A DNA stretch of 37,001 nt from Desulfatitalea sp. UBA4791 (GCA_002402905.1 DHGT01000054.1:1-37001); one strand, 5' to 3'; shown: positions 7,639-16,093, numbered from the stretch's first letter. Notes: generated by a model not told the origin, from the sequence alone. Numbers and translations are program-made.

Positions 7639-9260
7639 CAGCCCCCATCCAAACCAAGCGATTGGATCAACTGGATCTTCACAACACCCTGAAGGCGCGC
7701 GCCGCCGCCATGCAGCGGCCGGAAAACCATTTGAAACGGCTGTTGGCCGAGCCGGATCGCTTCGAGTACTTTTCCGCCAACGGCGGCGGCCTGTTTTTCG
7801 ATTATGCCCGACAGCGGCTCGATCAGGAGACCGTCAAAGATCTGGTCAGCCTGGATGGCCGCCTGGGTCTGCGTCAACGCTTCACCCGGATGTGCGACGG
7901 CGCCAAACTCAACGTGACCGAAAACCGGGCCGTGCTGCACACCGCCACGCGGGAGTTCGGCAACGTTTCCATCCACGTGGATGGTCGCGATGTGATGCCC
8001 GAAATCCGCGACGTCCGCGAACAGATCCGGATCTTCAGCGAGCAGATTCACCAGGGAGAGCTGCGCAGCGCCGGCGGCCGGCCGTTCACGGATGTCGTGG
8101 TCATCGGCATCGGCGGCTCCTATCTGGGCACCGAGTTCGTCTCCACGGCCTTGGCCGCCTTTGCCGACAAGAAGATCCGACTCCACTATCTGGCCAACGT
8201 GGACATCCACAACTTCGGTGCCGTGACCCGGGCCATCGACCCCCAAAGCACACTCTGGGTCGTCATTTCCAAGAGCTACACCACGGCCGAAACATCGGCC
8301 AACACCCACTTGGCCGAAGAGTTCATGCTCGACAACGGCATCGAACCCGCGCGCCACATGGTCACGGTCACGGCCAAGGGAAGTCCCGGCGACGATCCCG
8401 ATCGGCCAGTCCTGCGAACGTTCCACATGTTCGACTATATCGGCGGGCGCTACAGCGTGACGTCGGCCGTGGGCGGCGTACCGTTGAGTCTCTACCTCGG
8501 ATACGATCGCTTCGAGGCATTTTTAAGAGGCGCGGCCGAGATGGATGCCCATGCCCGCACCGCCCCCCCCGAAGAGAACCTGCCCCTGCTCGCGGCCCTC
8601 ATCTCGGTGTGGAACACCACCTACCTGGGTTACGGCCAGCAGGGCATCATCCCTTATGCCTCTCCCCTGGCCAAACTGGCGCCGCACGTCCAGCAGCTCA
8701 ACATGGAAAGCAACGGCAAGGCGGTGGATACTCAAGGCAGAACGTTACCGGAGCCGGCCGGCGTGGTCATCTTCGGCGAACCGGGCACCAATGCCCAGCA
8801 CTCGTTCTTCCAGCTCGCCCACCAGGGCAAGGCCTTTCCCATCGATTTCATCGGTGTTCGCCAGCCCCAATACACCCAGTACACGGTCCGCTCCAAGGGG
8901 GTGACCAATCACCAGGAGTTGTGGGCCAACCTGCTGGCCCAAGCCCGGGCCCTGGCCGAGGGGCAGGACAATCCCGACCGGGCGCGTCATTTTGACGGCA
9001 ATCGACCATCATCGATTCTGCTGCTCGACGATCTCGGGCCGCTCAACGTGGGACGTCTGCTCGCCTTTTACGAGGCGCGCACGGTCTACGAAGGCTTTAT
9101 CTGGGGCATCAACTCGTTCGACCAGTTCGGCGTGGAGTTGGGCAAAAAGGTGGCCGACAGCCTGCGCGCTCAGATCGCCTTGAGAAACGACGATCCGGAC
9201 CACCGCTTCACTGGCATCGACCCCATTTCCGAAGACTACCTGGAGATGTTGTTCGAGTAA
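7635..9260 (+). CDS. pgi: Glucose-6-phosphate isomerase
   Basis: The 541-residue protein interconverts glucose 6-phosphate and fructose 6-phosphate in the cytoplasm. Family signatures are present: G-I-G-G-S-Y-L-G (phosphate-binding loop), Y-I-G-G-R-Y-S-V-T-S, M-E-S-N-G-K (catalytic Glu region), G-E-P-G-T-N-A-Q-H-S (catalytic His region), and near the C-terminus F-D-Q-F-G-V-E-L-G-K with the catalytic Lys. Length matches E. coli Pgi (549). Its ATG overlaps the preceding lipoprotein stop, an unusual coupling with a lipid-transport operon. A response-regulator gene follows 43 bp downstream. Confidence 0.96.
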   Translation: MTAPIQTKRLDQLDLHNTLKARAAAMQRPENHLKRLLAEPDRFEYFSANGGGLFFDYARQRLDQETVKDLVSLDGRLGLRQRFTRMCDGAKLNVTENRAVLHTATREFGNVSIHVDGRDVMPEIRDVREQIRIFSEQIHQGELRSAGGRPFTDVVVIGIGGSYLGTEFVSTALAAFADKKIRLHYLANVDIHNFGAVTRAIDPQSTLWVVISKSYTTAETSANTHLAEEFMLDNGIEPARHMVTVTAKGSPGDDPDRPVLRTFHMFDYIGGRYSVTSAVGGVPLSLYLGYDRFEAFLRGAAEMDAHARTAPPEENLPLLAALISVWNTTYLGYGQQGIIPYASPLAKLAPHVQQLNMESNGKAVDTQGRTLPEPAGVVIFGEPGTNAQHSFFQLAHQGKAFPIDFIGVRQPQYTQYTVRSKGVTNHQELWANLLAQARALAEGQDNPDRARHFDGNRPSSILLLDDLGPLNVGRLLAFYEARTVYEGFIWGINSFDQFGVELGKKVADSLRAQIALRNDDPDHRFTGIDPISEDYLEMLFE

Positions 9261-9303
9261 ACGCTTGGTCATGACGCAAGTGAGAGAAAGATAGGAGGCT
9301 GCC

Positions 9304-9771
9304 ATGCTGCCGGTTCGTATGCTTTTGGTGGATGATGAAAAGGATTTCATCGAAACCCTGGCCCAGCGTTTGGTGGGACGAGGGTATCAAGCCGACTTTG
9401 TGCTGAACGGAGAGGAGGCCCTCCGATACCTGGAAACATACAAGGATGAGATCGACGTCGTTCTGCTGGATCTCAAGATGCCGGGCCTGGATGGCGTCGA
9501 GACCCTCCGGCGCATCAAGGCCATGGACCCTCTTATCGAAACCATCATGCTCACCGCGCATGGCACCATTCCCACGGGTGTGGAGGCGATGCGCATCGGC
9601 GCGCGCGATTTTCTGGAAAAGCCGTGTGATCTTGAGCAACTGACCGCCAAGGTAGAGGCTGCCGCCAAGCGCAAAAGGGAGCGTGAAAGCAAGATTTGGG
9701 ATGTACGCACCCGCCCCTATATCACCGATCGTGAAAAGGAGGAGCTGATCGCTGCCATTCTGAATTCATAG
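9304..9771 (+). CDS. Single-domain response regulator (CheY-like receiver)
   Basis: This 155-residue protein is one receiver domain plus a short charged tail. The phosphorylation site is intact: acidic pair D10-D11, acceptor D56 in L-L-D-L-K-M-P-G, T84 in M-L-T-A-H-G and K106 in L-E-K-P. No DNA-binding or enzymatic output domain follows; residues 120-155 are mostly charged helix. AGGAGG stands just before the ATG. With no kinase gene in the window, the partner is unknown. The gene may be co-transcribed with pgi. Confidence 0.9.
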   Translation: MLPVRMLLVDDEKDFIETLAQRLVGRGYQADFVLNGEEALRYLETYKDEIDVVLLDLKMPGLDGVETLRRIKAMDPLIETIMLTAHGTIPTGVEAMRIGARDFLEKPCDLEQLTAKVEAAAKRKRERESKIWDVRTRPYITDREKEELIAAILNS

Positions 9772-10127
9772 AAGCCGGCTGGCATCGAGAGACCATCTGG
9801 TTTCCATCGCCCCGGCCCATGAAACATAACGACCCGAAACCTCATTTCGAAACGTGTCAGCGTGTACCATGTCCGGTACTCAATTGGGTCGGCAAGAGTC
9901 CTAACCCACTTAAAAGATGTGGAAAATAGAAATTATCCCGATTCATTGAAAATTCTCATCCAAGCGTTCGATGGCCATTCAATGCCAAATCGCTTTGACT
10001 CTGTAATCATATTGTGTTTTATAGGAAAGCTTTGGTTGAGCAATGCACGTGCCCTCCGGGGGCCACGCGCTCGTTTGCTTGGGTGTTTTGCATTTGTTAA
10101 ATTTTATCTCTGGAGTACGTACTTACC
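9772..10127. other. Gene-free stretch upstream of fabH
   Basis: About 355 bp, more AT-rich than the flanking genes. A short open frame covers part of it but has no recognisable features. It holds a candidate promoter at 9995-10023 and a small GC-rich hairpin near 10047-10064 (GTGCCCTCCGGGGGCCAC). Confidence 0.5.
9995..10023 (+). promoter_or_regulatory. Candidate sigma70-type promoter for fabH
   Basis: TTGACT (9995-10000) and TTTATA (10018-10023) are 17 bp apart, about 105 bp before the fabH ATG. The leader then includes the GC-rich hairpin near 10047-10064. Confidence 0.4.
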
Positions 10128-11120
10128 ATGCCTTTTGCACATATTATCGGAACCGGATCGGCCGTTCCGGAACGTGTCCTGACCAATCAAGATTTAGAAC
10201 AAATTGTTGATACGACCGACGAGTGGATCGTTCGACGCTCCGGTATCAAAGAGAGACGCATTGCCAGGCAAGACAAGAACGAATCCACGACGGAGCTCGG
10301 ACTCTCCGCAGTGCGCCGGGCGATGCAAACCGCGGGTGTCACTGCCGATCAAATCGATGGTATCATCGCGGCCACCGTAACCGGCGATCGTCTTTTTCCG
10401 TCGACCGCCTGCATGATTCAAAAAGAGCTTGGCGCCGACAATGCCGCCGCCTATGACATTTCTGCCGGTTGTTCGGGCTTTGTGTATGGATTGGAACAGG
10501 CCAATAACAGTATCCGAATGGGGGTCTCCAAAACGGTGCTGGTCGTGGGCACCGAGCGCTTGTCATCGGTTTTGAATTGGGAGGACCGCAGCACATGCGT
10601 CTTGCTGGGCGATGGCGCCGGCGCCGTGCTGCTACGCGGCTCGGACGAGCCGGGGGGCATTCTATCCACGCACATCAAATCGGACGGTCGCCTCTGGGAC
10701 TTGCTTTACGCCGAGGCGGGCAACAATCTTCCGCCTGCCATGCTCGAAAGTCTGGCATACCTTCCGCACCATTTGAAGATGGAGGGCAACCGGCTCTTCA
10801 AGCAGGCCGTGCCTTCCATGGTAAAAATTGCCGAGCAGGCCATCGAACATAACAAATTGAGCCGTGAGGATATCCAACTGATGGTGCCCCACCAGGCCAA
10901 TGTGCGCATTTTGCAGGCGGTGGCCGAGCGGCTCCAGATACCGATGGAGAAGGTCTTTACCAACCTCCATAAATATGGCAACACTTCGTCCGCTTCCATA
11001 CCCATTGCGTTGGACGAGGCCTATCAGGAAGGTCGGATCAAAAAGGGCGATTATGTCCTGGTGGTCGCCTTTGGCGCAGGTCTGACCTGGGGAGCATCGA
11101 TCATCCAATGGAGCCTGTGA
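10128..11120 (+). CDS. fabH: 3-oxoacyl-ACP synthase III (FabH)
   Basis: FabH condenses acetyl-CoA (or another starter acyl-CoA) with malonyl-ACP to start fatty-acid synthesis. The 330-residue product carries the Cys-His-Asn triad: C115 in D-I-S-A-G-C-S-G-F, H255 in V-P-H-Q-A-N, and N285 in Y-G-N-T-S-S-A-S. The N-terminal G-T-G-S-A-V-P motif is also typical. GGAG lies about 12 nt before the ATG. No other fab genes adjoin it, so this may be an isolated paralogue with a special starter unit; specificity cannot be read here. A perfect 9-bp inverted repeat spans its stop codon. Confidence 0.93.
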   Translation: MPFAHIIGTGSAVPERVLTNQDLEQIVDTTDEWIVRRSGIKERRIARQDKNESTTELGLSAVRRAMQTAGVTADQIDGIIAATVTGDRLFPSTACMIQKELGADNAAAYDISAGCSGFVYGLEQANNSIRMGVSKTVLVVGTERLSSVLNWEDRSTCVLLGDGAGAVLLRGSDEPGGILSTHIKSDGRLWDLLYAEAGNNLPPAMLESLAYLPHHLKMEGNRLFKQAVPSMVKIAEQAIEHNKLSREDIQLMVPHQANVRILQAVAERLQIPMEKVFTNLHKYGNTSSASIPIALDEAYQEGRIKKGDYVLVVAFGAGLTWGASIIQWSL

Positions 11121-11151
11121 CCTGCCGGTTGAACGGGTGGCCGCAGGTCAC
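11117..11151. terminator. Hairpin between convergent fabH and HNH genes
   Basis: GTGACCTGC (11117-11125) pairs perfectly with GCAGGTCAC (11143-11151) around a 17-nt loop. It covers the fabH stop and lies 10 bp from the convergent HNH gene stop. There is no T-tract, so it is at best an atypical terminator. Confidence 0.3.
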
Positions 11152-11161
11152 CAGCAGCAAA

Positions 11162-11671
11162 TCAATCGATGAATCCCAAATGCTGCCAGAGATCTTCGAT
11201 CCCCACCCTTTTGAGCCGAAGCCGCAGGAACTCCGAAATGGTGGGCTGGTGGGGTGGGCGCTTCAGAAACATACCGGCCTCCGACGGCAGCCGGTTGCCT
11301 TTGCGTGTATTACAGGTGCGACAACTGCAAACACAATTTTCGAACGTGGTCGAACCGCCTCTCGACCGGGGAATGATGTGGTCGATGGTCATCTTACCTT
11401 TAGGCTCCCCACAATAGCAGCATCGAAAGCCATCCCGAATGAGCACATTGCGTTTACTGAAGGGGACCCTGGATCGGTAAACGGACCGGATCAATTTAAT
11501 CAACTTCAAGACAGACGGAATCCGCATGACCATCCCACCGGCCGCTTGGACGATCTGCTCGGAATAGCGCAATACGGTGACCTTGTTGTTGACCACCAGA
11601 CGCATGGCACGCTTCCAGTGCACCACGTTCATAAACGAGTAGTCTGCGTTCAATAAAACACACTGTGTCAT
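11162..11671 (-). CDS. HNH endonuclease family protein
   Basis: The 169-residue protein has a classic HNH core: C-C-Y-C-G at about residues 84-88, I-D-H-I-I-P-R-S-R-G-G, then F-E-N-C and C-x2-C-N-x3-G-N-R. The two CxxC pairs would bind a structural zinc and D-H/N the catalytic metal. The N-terminal half (V-L-L-N-A-D-Y-S-F-M-N-V) is typical of stand-alone HNH proteins common in bacterial chromosomes, whose role is not firmly known. I chose the ATG at 11671 over one 17 codons upstream because AGGAGG lies 13 nt before it and the N-terminus matches the family. A MITE-like repeat begins about 50 bp upstream. Confidence 0.88.
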   Translation of the reverse strand: MTQCVLLNADYSFMNVVHWKRAMRLVVNNKVTVLRYSEQIVQAAGGMVMRIPSVLKLIKLIRSVYRSRVPFSKRNVLIRDGFRCCYCGEPKGKMTIDHIIPRSRGGSTTFENCVCSCRTCNTRKGNRLPSEAGMFLKRPPHQPTISEFLRLRLKRVGIEDLWQHLGFID

Positions 11672-12231
11672 AGAGGCCGTATTTCCTCCTGGGATACAGC
11701 TGTCGCTGGACTGCCTGTTCAATAGTGCCCACCCACAAATGACAAATTTACCCGATATCTGCGTTGCGCGAACAATTCAATCCTCGGAATATCAACTATA
11801 TGCCTGCGGTTAAATTCTTCGTGCGCCTTGATCTCGACCAAATTTGCCTATTTGTGGGCGGGCACTAAATATGGATGCCGGCCCTTCAGGCCGTTATCCG
11901 GAAGTGATACTGGTCAAGCTTTGATTTATCGATTGCAGCTATATTGATATGCCTGCCGCCGACCTGTCAACTATTTCCAAGCGAATCCCCGCAAACAGAT
12001 CGCTCCGCCACTGGCGAGGGGCCGATGATTCTCTGAACCGCATATCCTGCCGAAAAGAAGCCACCTTTTGCCAATTCTCGGCAATTTGTGAGACGAACGG
12101 CATCCGAAAGCACTTATAACCATCTATAATATTAACGTTTTACCATAAAAATAAAATCAGGCACAGATAGTGCAGTGGCAGACGAAAGCAGTGCCGATTA
12201 GCCGATACTATGCCGGGATTGTTAAAAAAAC
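11672..12231. other. Gene-free stretch with a MITE-like element and AT-rich leader
   Basis: The first part holds the inverted-repeat element at 11723-11867. From 11868 to 12231 I see no gene. A short TTGCC/GGCAA hairpin lies near 12068-12084, followed by an AT-rich stretch (about 12115-12160) that could carry a promoter for the gene at 12232. Confidence 0.5.
11723..11867 (-). repeat. 145-bp MITE-like element with ~28-bp terminal inverted repeats
   Basis: The left end TAGTGCCCACCCACAAATGA and the reverse complement of the right end, TAGTGCCCGCCCACAAATAG, match except at a few positions and continue into a shared CAAATTT. The reverse-complement interior contains GAGATCAAGGCGCACGAA and, further on, AACGCAGATATCGGG, both nearly repeated in the element at 25262-25402. 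It encodes no protein. No clear target-site duplication was seen. Confidence 0.65.
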
Positions 12232-12657
12232 GTGAACATTGAATCTATGGATGAGACGGTGAAGCAGACCAGCGAAAAAAATGAGAGCCGGATAATCGAA
12301 TTCAAAGGCACCTATTACCAGGGGGCGGACGATAGGTCGATGGTCGTCCTGGTGCAGTTTGACGGGGTGTTGCTGCATGTCTGGCATCAATCTGATCCAT
12401 TTTACCGCATCGTATCGTGCGATGTATTTCAAATCGCAGGATCGTTCACCAAAAGAAGGCGCTGTATCAAACTCTCGAACGGGGATCGAATTTTCACCGA
12501 TGACATCCCTGCGCTGCAGGCCCTATCGCAGTGCCATGCAGGCGCAGACCCATCGAATGACTACCCTTCCAAATCGGTATGGGTGGCCGCGACATTGGGA
12601 TTCATATCGCTCTTGATGGCCGTCTGGTGGCTCTCCCTCCACACCGCCCAATTTTGA
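12232..12657 (+). CDS. Small membrane protein resembling the N-terminal domain of DUF7092/M48-type proteases
   Basis: The 141-residue product has a soluble region (about residues 20-105) followed by one C-terminal hydrophobic segment (about 117-136) and then stops. The soluble part contains F-K-G-T-Y-Y-Q-G-A-D-D-R-S, a strand-rich middle, and I-K-L-S-N-G-D-R-I-F-T-D-D-I-P-A-L-Q-A-L. This layout resembles the N-terminal domain plus TM segment found before the catalytic domain in some M48 metallopeptidases, but no HExxH motif is present. The assignment is from remembered pattern and is tentative. The start may be GTG at 12232 or ATG at 12247; neither has a good ribosome binding site. It converges with the gene at 12668. 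Confidence 0.6.
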   Translation: MNIESMDETVKQTSEKNESRIIEFKGTYYQGADDRSMVVLVQFDGVLLHVWHQSDPFYRIVSCDVFQIAGSFTKRRRCIKLSNGDRIFTDDIPALQALSQCHAGADPSNDYPSKSVWVAATLGFISLLMAVWWLSLHTAQF

Positions 12658-12667
12658 AATCAAAGTT

Positions 12668-13636
12668 TCACTGATATTCGCGGTCCGGTTTGCCGCCGAG
12701 GCTCGACCGGATGTTTTTATGAATCTGAAGCAGCGTGTTGGTATCCCCCATGTGGGATTCAACCCATTCCACAGGCACAGCGTATTGATCGGCCAGGGCG
12801 TCGAGCGCTTCCTTCAGTGTACCGAATTGATTTCCAGGGTCGATCCAGTATCTCTTTTCACGGCGGGGGTCATAGAATTGCAGGTCGGCCGCAATATTCA
12901 GGGGCGGCCATTCATCGAGCGGTGTGAAATTTTCCGGTCTTTCCGGTGCCTTTGTGCCGCTGGGAACCGGTTCTTTCTCTGCCGCGCCCGGCGCGCCGGA
13001 CGACGGATTGTCTTTCGAATCGATGGATGATGTGTTTTCTGAATCCAACGCGGTCAGCAGGCGTGAATGAATAAGACCCAAGTCGTTTTCTTCTCCCATA
13101 TTGGCCTCGACCCATTCGTTCGATTGGCCATAGATGCCGGCCAGCGCCGAGACGGCATCTTTTAAGGCCTTGTGGCGGGAATTACGGCTTGCCCAATACT
13201 TTTGAGGCCGATGGGGATCGTAAAAGGTCAATTTCCTGTTTTTTTCAACGATACCGCGATCGATGGCGATTGGCGCATCCGTCCGCTTGGACGGCGTTTC
13301 GATGTCCGATGAGGGCTCTTGCGGAATGGGGGTTACAGGTTTCGGCGCCGACGCTCTATTTCCAGCGGTTGTGGTGTCATTGGGCGGAATCGGATCCGGG
13401 CCAGGTTTGGTCCCGCTCTTTTCTATGCGGGCCACAATCTCTTTGGCATAACGCACTTCAACGGTTTTCGTGCCGTCGAGAATAAAATGCACATATTTTT
13501 CAGATTCCCAGACCCGCTCGGAAATCTCGATCGTTCCATCTTTCAAAACGATCCGATCGCTGCCGACATCACATGGGAGCAGAGCCACCCAGCAGGCCCA
13601 TATCATAATGGATTTACTTCGAAAATAGTCGGGCAT
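12668..13636 (-). CDS. Exported protein with a duplicated ~60-residue domain
   Basis: The 322-residue protein starts with a signal-like hydrophobic stretch (about residues 9-25, I-M-I-W-A-C-W-V-A-L-L-P), then a strand-rich segment (D-R-I-V-L-K-D-G-T-I-E-I). Two copies of one domain follow, separated by Pro/Ser-rich linkers. Each begins F-Y-D-P-x-R-x-x-x-Y-W, continues with A-L-K-D-A-x-x-A-L-A or its variant, then E-W-V-E-x-x-M-G and I-H. Copies lie at about 138-197 and 253-312. I recognise no named family. It is the third gene of a run in which each follows the previous one by less than 30 bp (15983 to 12668), so it probably works with the AAA-OmpA protein. The start has no obvious ribosome binding site; M11 is an alternative. 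Confidence 0.75.
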   Translation of the reverse strand: MPDYFRSKSIMIWACWVALLPCDVGSDRIVLKDGTIEISERVWESEKYVHFILDGTKTVEVRYAKEIVARIEKSGTKPGPDPIPPNDTTTAGNRASAPKPVTPIPQEPSSDIETPSKRTDAPIAIDRGIVEKNRKLTFYDPHRPQKYWASRNSRHKALKDAVSALAGIYGQSNEWVEANMGEENDLGLIHSRLLTALDSENTSSIDSKDNPSSGAPGAAEKEPVPSGTKAPERPENFTPLDEWPPLNIAADLQFYDPRREKRYWIDPGNQFGTLKEALDALADQYAVPVEWVESHMGDTNTLLQIHKNIRSSLGGKPDREYQ

Positions 13637-13665
13637 ATTGGGATTAAGTGAATGGTAAATCGTCT

Positions 13666-15387
13666 TCAGTTCGTGGTTTCATTTCCAGTCTGAAAGTCAA
13701 TCTCTACCCGTCGGTTCAGTCGCCTGCCTTCGGCCGTTTCGTTTGAAGCGACAGGATTGTCGGCGCCCATGGCAAAAATCTCGATATTTTCCGGTGGCGC
13801 ACCTTTTCCCACAAGGTAGGATTTAACGACGCTGGCACGAAAACGCGATACGCTCTCATTATAGCCCGCAGAACCGCTTGCGTCGGTGTAACCGCGAACA
13901 TGTACCACTTTGTCGGGTTGCTGCACCAGGTAGTTGGCGATACGGTTCAGGATGGCATAGGCACCATCTTCAATCTCATTGGAATTAATCGTAAAATGGA
14001 CCATAATCGTCTCGTTCATCAGGGGGAGGGGTTCGATCTCCCCAACACTATTCGTCGGCTTGTCTTTAGCTTTATCTTTATTTTTAGGCGCTTGGCTGTC
14101 TTTAGCGGTCTGGTCCCCGCTCGCTCCGGCCACATTGCTTTGACCTGGGGTGGCGGCAACGCTTCTGGCCGCAGATGACGATGGTTTCTCGGCCCCTGCC
14201 CCACCGGTAGCCGACATGTTTTCCATGCTCTGGCTCAACAACGCCTGCTCCTTTTCCAGGGTCGATCGGTATTGTTGCGGGGTGAGATCTTCGGCATCGT
14301 ATTTTGGGCTTTCCTTGCTGGTAATCTGGGTGATTGCATATCCTCCCAGCAACACCAGCGCGATGACGATACACGAATAAAAAATCTTCCACAGAGGCGA
14401 TCTTGTCGTCGTATTCGCCTCCCCCTCTCCGTCTTGTGTGGATGCTGGTGCATCCGTTATCTCTGCCATATCTGCCGGAGCAGGTGGCGCCACCTGTCCA
14501 CCTGATTGTCTGGAGGCTGCATTGGCAATCGCTTTAGACTCGGTCGTGTTCATGGTGGCGACCATCCCTTTGACACTCGATTTTATCGGAATGCGCAGCT
14601 CTTGGGCGCACTCTTCAATGATTCGGGCATCGATTGTCTTGGTGTTGCGCGCATATCCCGTCAGCAGCGCGTGGTCGCAAAGAATATTGATCAGTCGGGG
14701 AATGCCTCCGGAAAATTGATAAATGCCATCTATCGCCGATGCATTAAAAATCTTCTGGGTCGTACCCGCGACATTTAAACGATGCTGAACATATTCACCG
14801 ACCTCCTTTTTATCGAGTGGGGTGATATGGTAACGCACCGTAATGCGCTGCGCCAGGGCCCTGTTCTGTGGCGCCGTAAGAATCGTATTAAACTCCTGCT
14901 GGCCGACAAAGAAGATATTGATCAGTTTACGGTCTTGCAGCTCGATATTGGAAAGCACACGGATATCTTCCATGAGCCGATGGTTTAATCGCTGGCTCTC
15001 ATCGATGATCAACAGGACTTGTTTATGTTCTGCATAGCTTTTGTGTAAAAAATCACGCAGGTGAAGTAAAAACGCCCCCTTGCTGTCAAAGGTGCGATTC
15101 ATCTTCAACCCGTCGGCGAGAATGTTATAAAAGTCCATGCTCGTCAGATCGGGATCGGGTAACGTGGCCACTGCCGTGTCCATGTCGAGCATGGTGATCA
15201 GGCGGTTGATGAGCAGTGTTTTGCCTGTGCCCACCTCACCGGTGAGAAGCAAAAAACCCCGATTGTCGAGAATCCCGTAACGAAGCGTCGCCAATGCTTC
15301 CTTGTGCTTTTCCCCCAACCACAAAAATTTTGGATCGGCAGTGATCTGAAATGGTTTGGTTTTAAGCTGATAATGGTCCAGGTACAT
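13666..15387 (-). CDS. ExeA-like AAA ATPase fused to a periplasmic OmpA domain
   Basis: The 573-residue protein has three parts. Residues 1-265 form an ExeA/GspA-type AAA ATPase: M-Y-L-D-H-Y-Q-L-K-T-K-P-F start, Walker A G-E-V-G-T-G-K-T at 50-57, Walker B V-L-L-I-I-D-E at 124-130. A TM segment follows (about 334-354). After a long Lys/Ser/Ala/Pro-rich linker comes an OmpA-like peptidoglycan-binding domain (about 460-567) with H-V-R-G-Y-T-D-A-S-G and R-R-V-E-I. In GspA-type proteins a cytoplasmic ATPase is joined to a periplasmic peptidoglycan-binding region and helps place type II secretion or pilus machinery; there the C-terminal domain is usually of the PG_binding type rather than OmpA. No secretin or pilus gene is nearby. 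It lies 23 bp after the coiled-coil gene and 29 bp before the duplicated-domain gene. Confidence 0.88.
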   Translation of the reverse strand: MYLDHYQLKTKPFQITADPKFLWLGEKHKEALATLRYGILDNRGFLLLTGEVGTGKTLLINRLITMLDMDTAVATLPDPDLTSMDFYNILADGLKMNRTFDSKGAFLLHLRDFLHKSYAEHKQVLLIIDESQRLNHRLMEDIRVLSNIELQDRKLINIFFVGQQEFNTILTAPQNRALAQRITVRYHITPLDKKEVGEYVQHRLNVAGTTQKIFNASAIDGIYQFSGGIPRLINILCDHALLTGYARNTKTIDARIIEECAQELRIPIKSSVKGMVATMNTTESKAIANAASRQSGGQVAPPAPADMAEITDAPASTQDGEGEANTTTRSPLWKIFYSCIVIALVLLGGYAITQITSKESPKYDAEDLTPQQYRSTLEKEQALLSQSMENMSATGGAGAEKPSSSAARSVAATPGQSNVAGASGDQTAKDSQAPKNKDKAKDKPTNSVGEIEPLPLMNETIMVHFTINSNEIEDGAYAILNRIANYLVQQPDKVVHVRGYTDASGSAGYNESVSRFRASVVKSYLVGKGAPPENIEIFAMGADNPVASNETAEGRRLNRRVEIDFQTGNETTN

Positions 15388-15410
15388 GGCGAGTCCGTTT
15401 GTTTGGGTAT

Positions 15411-15983
15411 TTAATCCTGATCTGATTTTTTAAATATAATTCCCCGACTGTAATAAAGATAGATCATGATCCAGAAAACGATAAATAGAACGATATAGGC
15501 GGTACGTTGCCGAACCAGCTTCTGGCGTTTTTTCTCGATCAGGTTGGCCGAGTTTTTCAGCTCTCGCTTGACCACTTCCAATTCATCCATCAGGCTTTTG
15601 ACGTCAGAATTTTCCGTATAGCCCATCATGCGTTTCAGCTGAGTTTCAAAACTTCGCACATTATAGGCATCAAACAACATGCGTTGCTTTTCGGTGAGAC
15701 CCGATAAGTCGTGAATCTCCTTGGCCAACTCGATGGCATAAAACTTTCGAAATGGATTCTTTTCCGGCACCTCCCCGAGCTTGGCGAGTCTCTGAGCAAT
15801 GCCGCCTTCCAGCTCCGCGTTGATCTGTTGAATCAGCAGTTCGCTGTTCTTGATTTCCGTGTTGTTTTTCAACAGATCTTCCCCGGAAAGGGATGAAATG
15901 AAAAAAATGAGTGCAATGGCCGTCGCGCAGCTGGCCACGATCCTAAAAAGTACAAACATCTCGCGCTTGACCAGAAAAATCAT
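15411..15983 (-). CDS. Membrane protein with two TM ends and a coiled-coil middle
   Basis: The 190-residue product has a hydrophobic segment at about residues 10-32 and another at about 160-178. The 125-residue region between them is charged, with heptad-like stretches (about 36-70 and 125-158). Both ends are probably in the cytoplasm and the middle in the periplasm, though the reverse is possible. No named family is recognised. AAGAAGGAAGGCG stands immediately before the ATG. It is the first gene of the three-gene run with the AAA-OmpA protein, so a partnership in the inner membrane is a reasonable inference. Confidence 0.7.
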   Translation of the reverse strand: MIFLVKREMFVLFRIVASCATAIALIFFISSLSGEDLLKNNTEIKNSELLIQQINAELEGGIAQRLAKLGEVPEKNPFRKFYAIELAKEIHDLSGLTEKQRMLFDAYNVRSFETQLKRMMGYTENSDVKSLMDELEVVKRELKNSANLIEKKRQKLVRQRTAYIVLFIVFWIMIYLYYSRGIIFKKSDQD

Positions 15984-16093
15984 ATCGCCTTCCTTCTTCA
16001 GAAACGGGCACGCCTTGCGTCATCTCGCTCAACGGTTGAATCGGCCATGTCTAACGCACTAATTTTACAGGGTGGATTAACATTATGGGTGGC

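Noticed and set aside
7581..8426. Long open frame antisense to pgi
   Set aside because: pgi is unmistakable there; the antisense frame has a Gly/His/Asp-rich shadow composition.
9862..10127. Short open frame upstream of fabH
   Set aside because: No ribosome binding site, no homology, and it overlaps the candidate fabH promoter and start.
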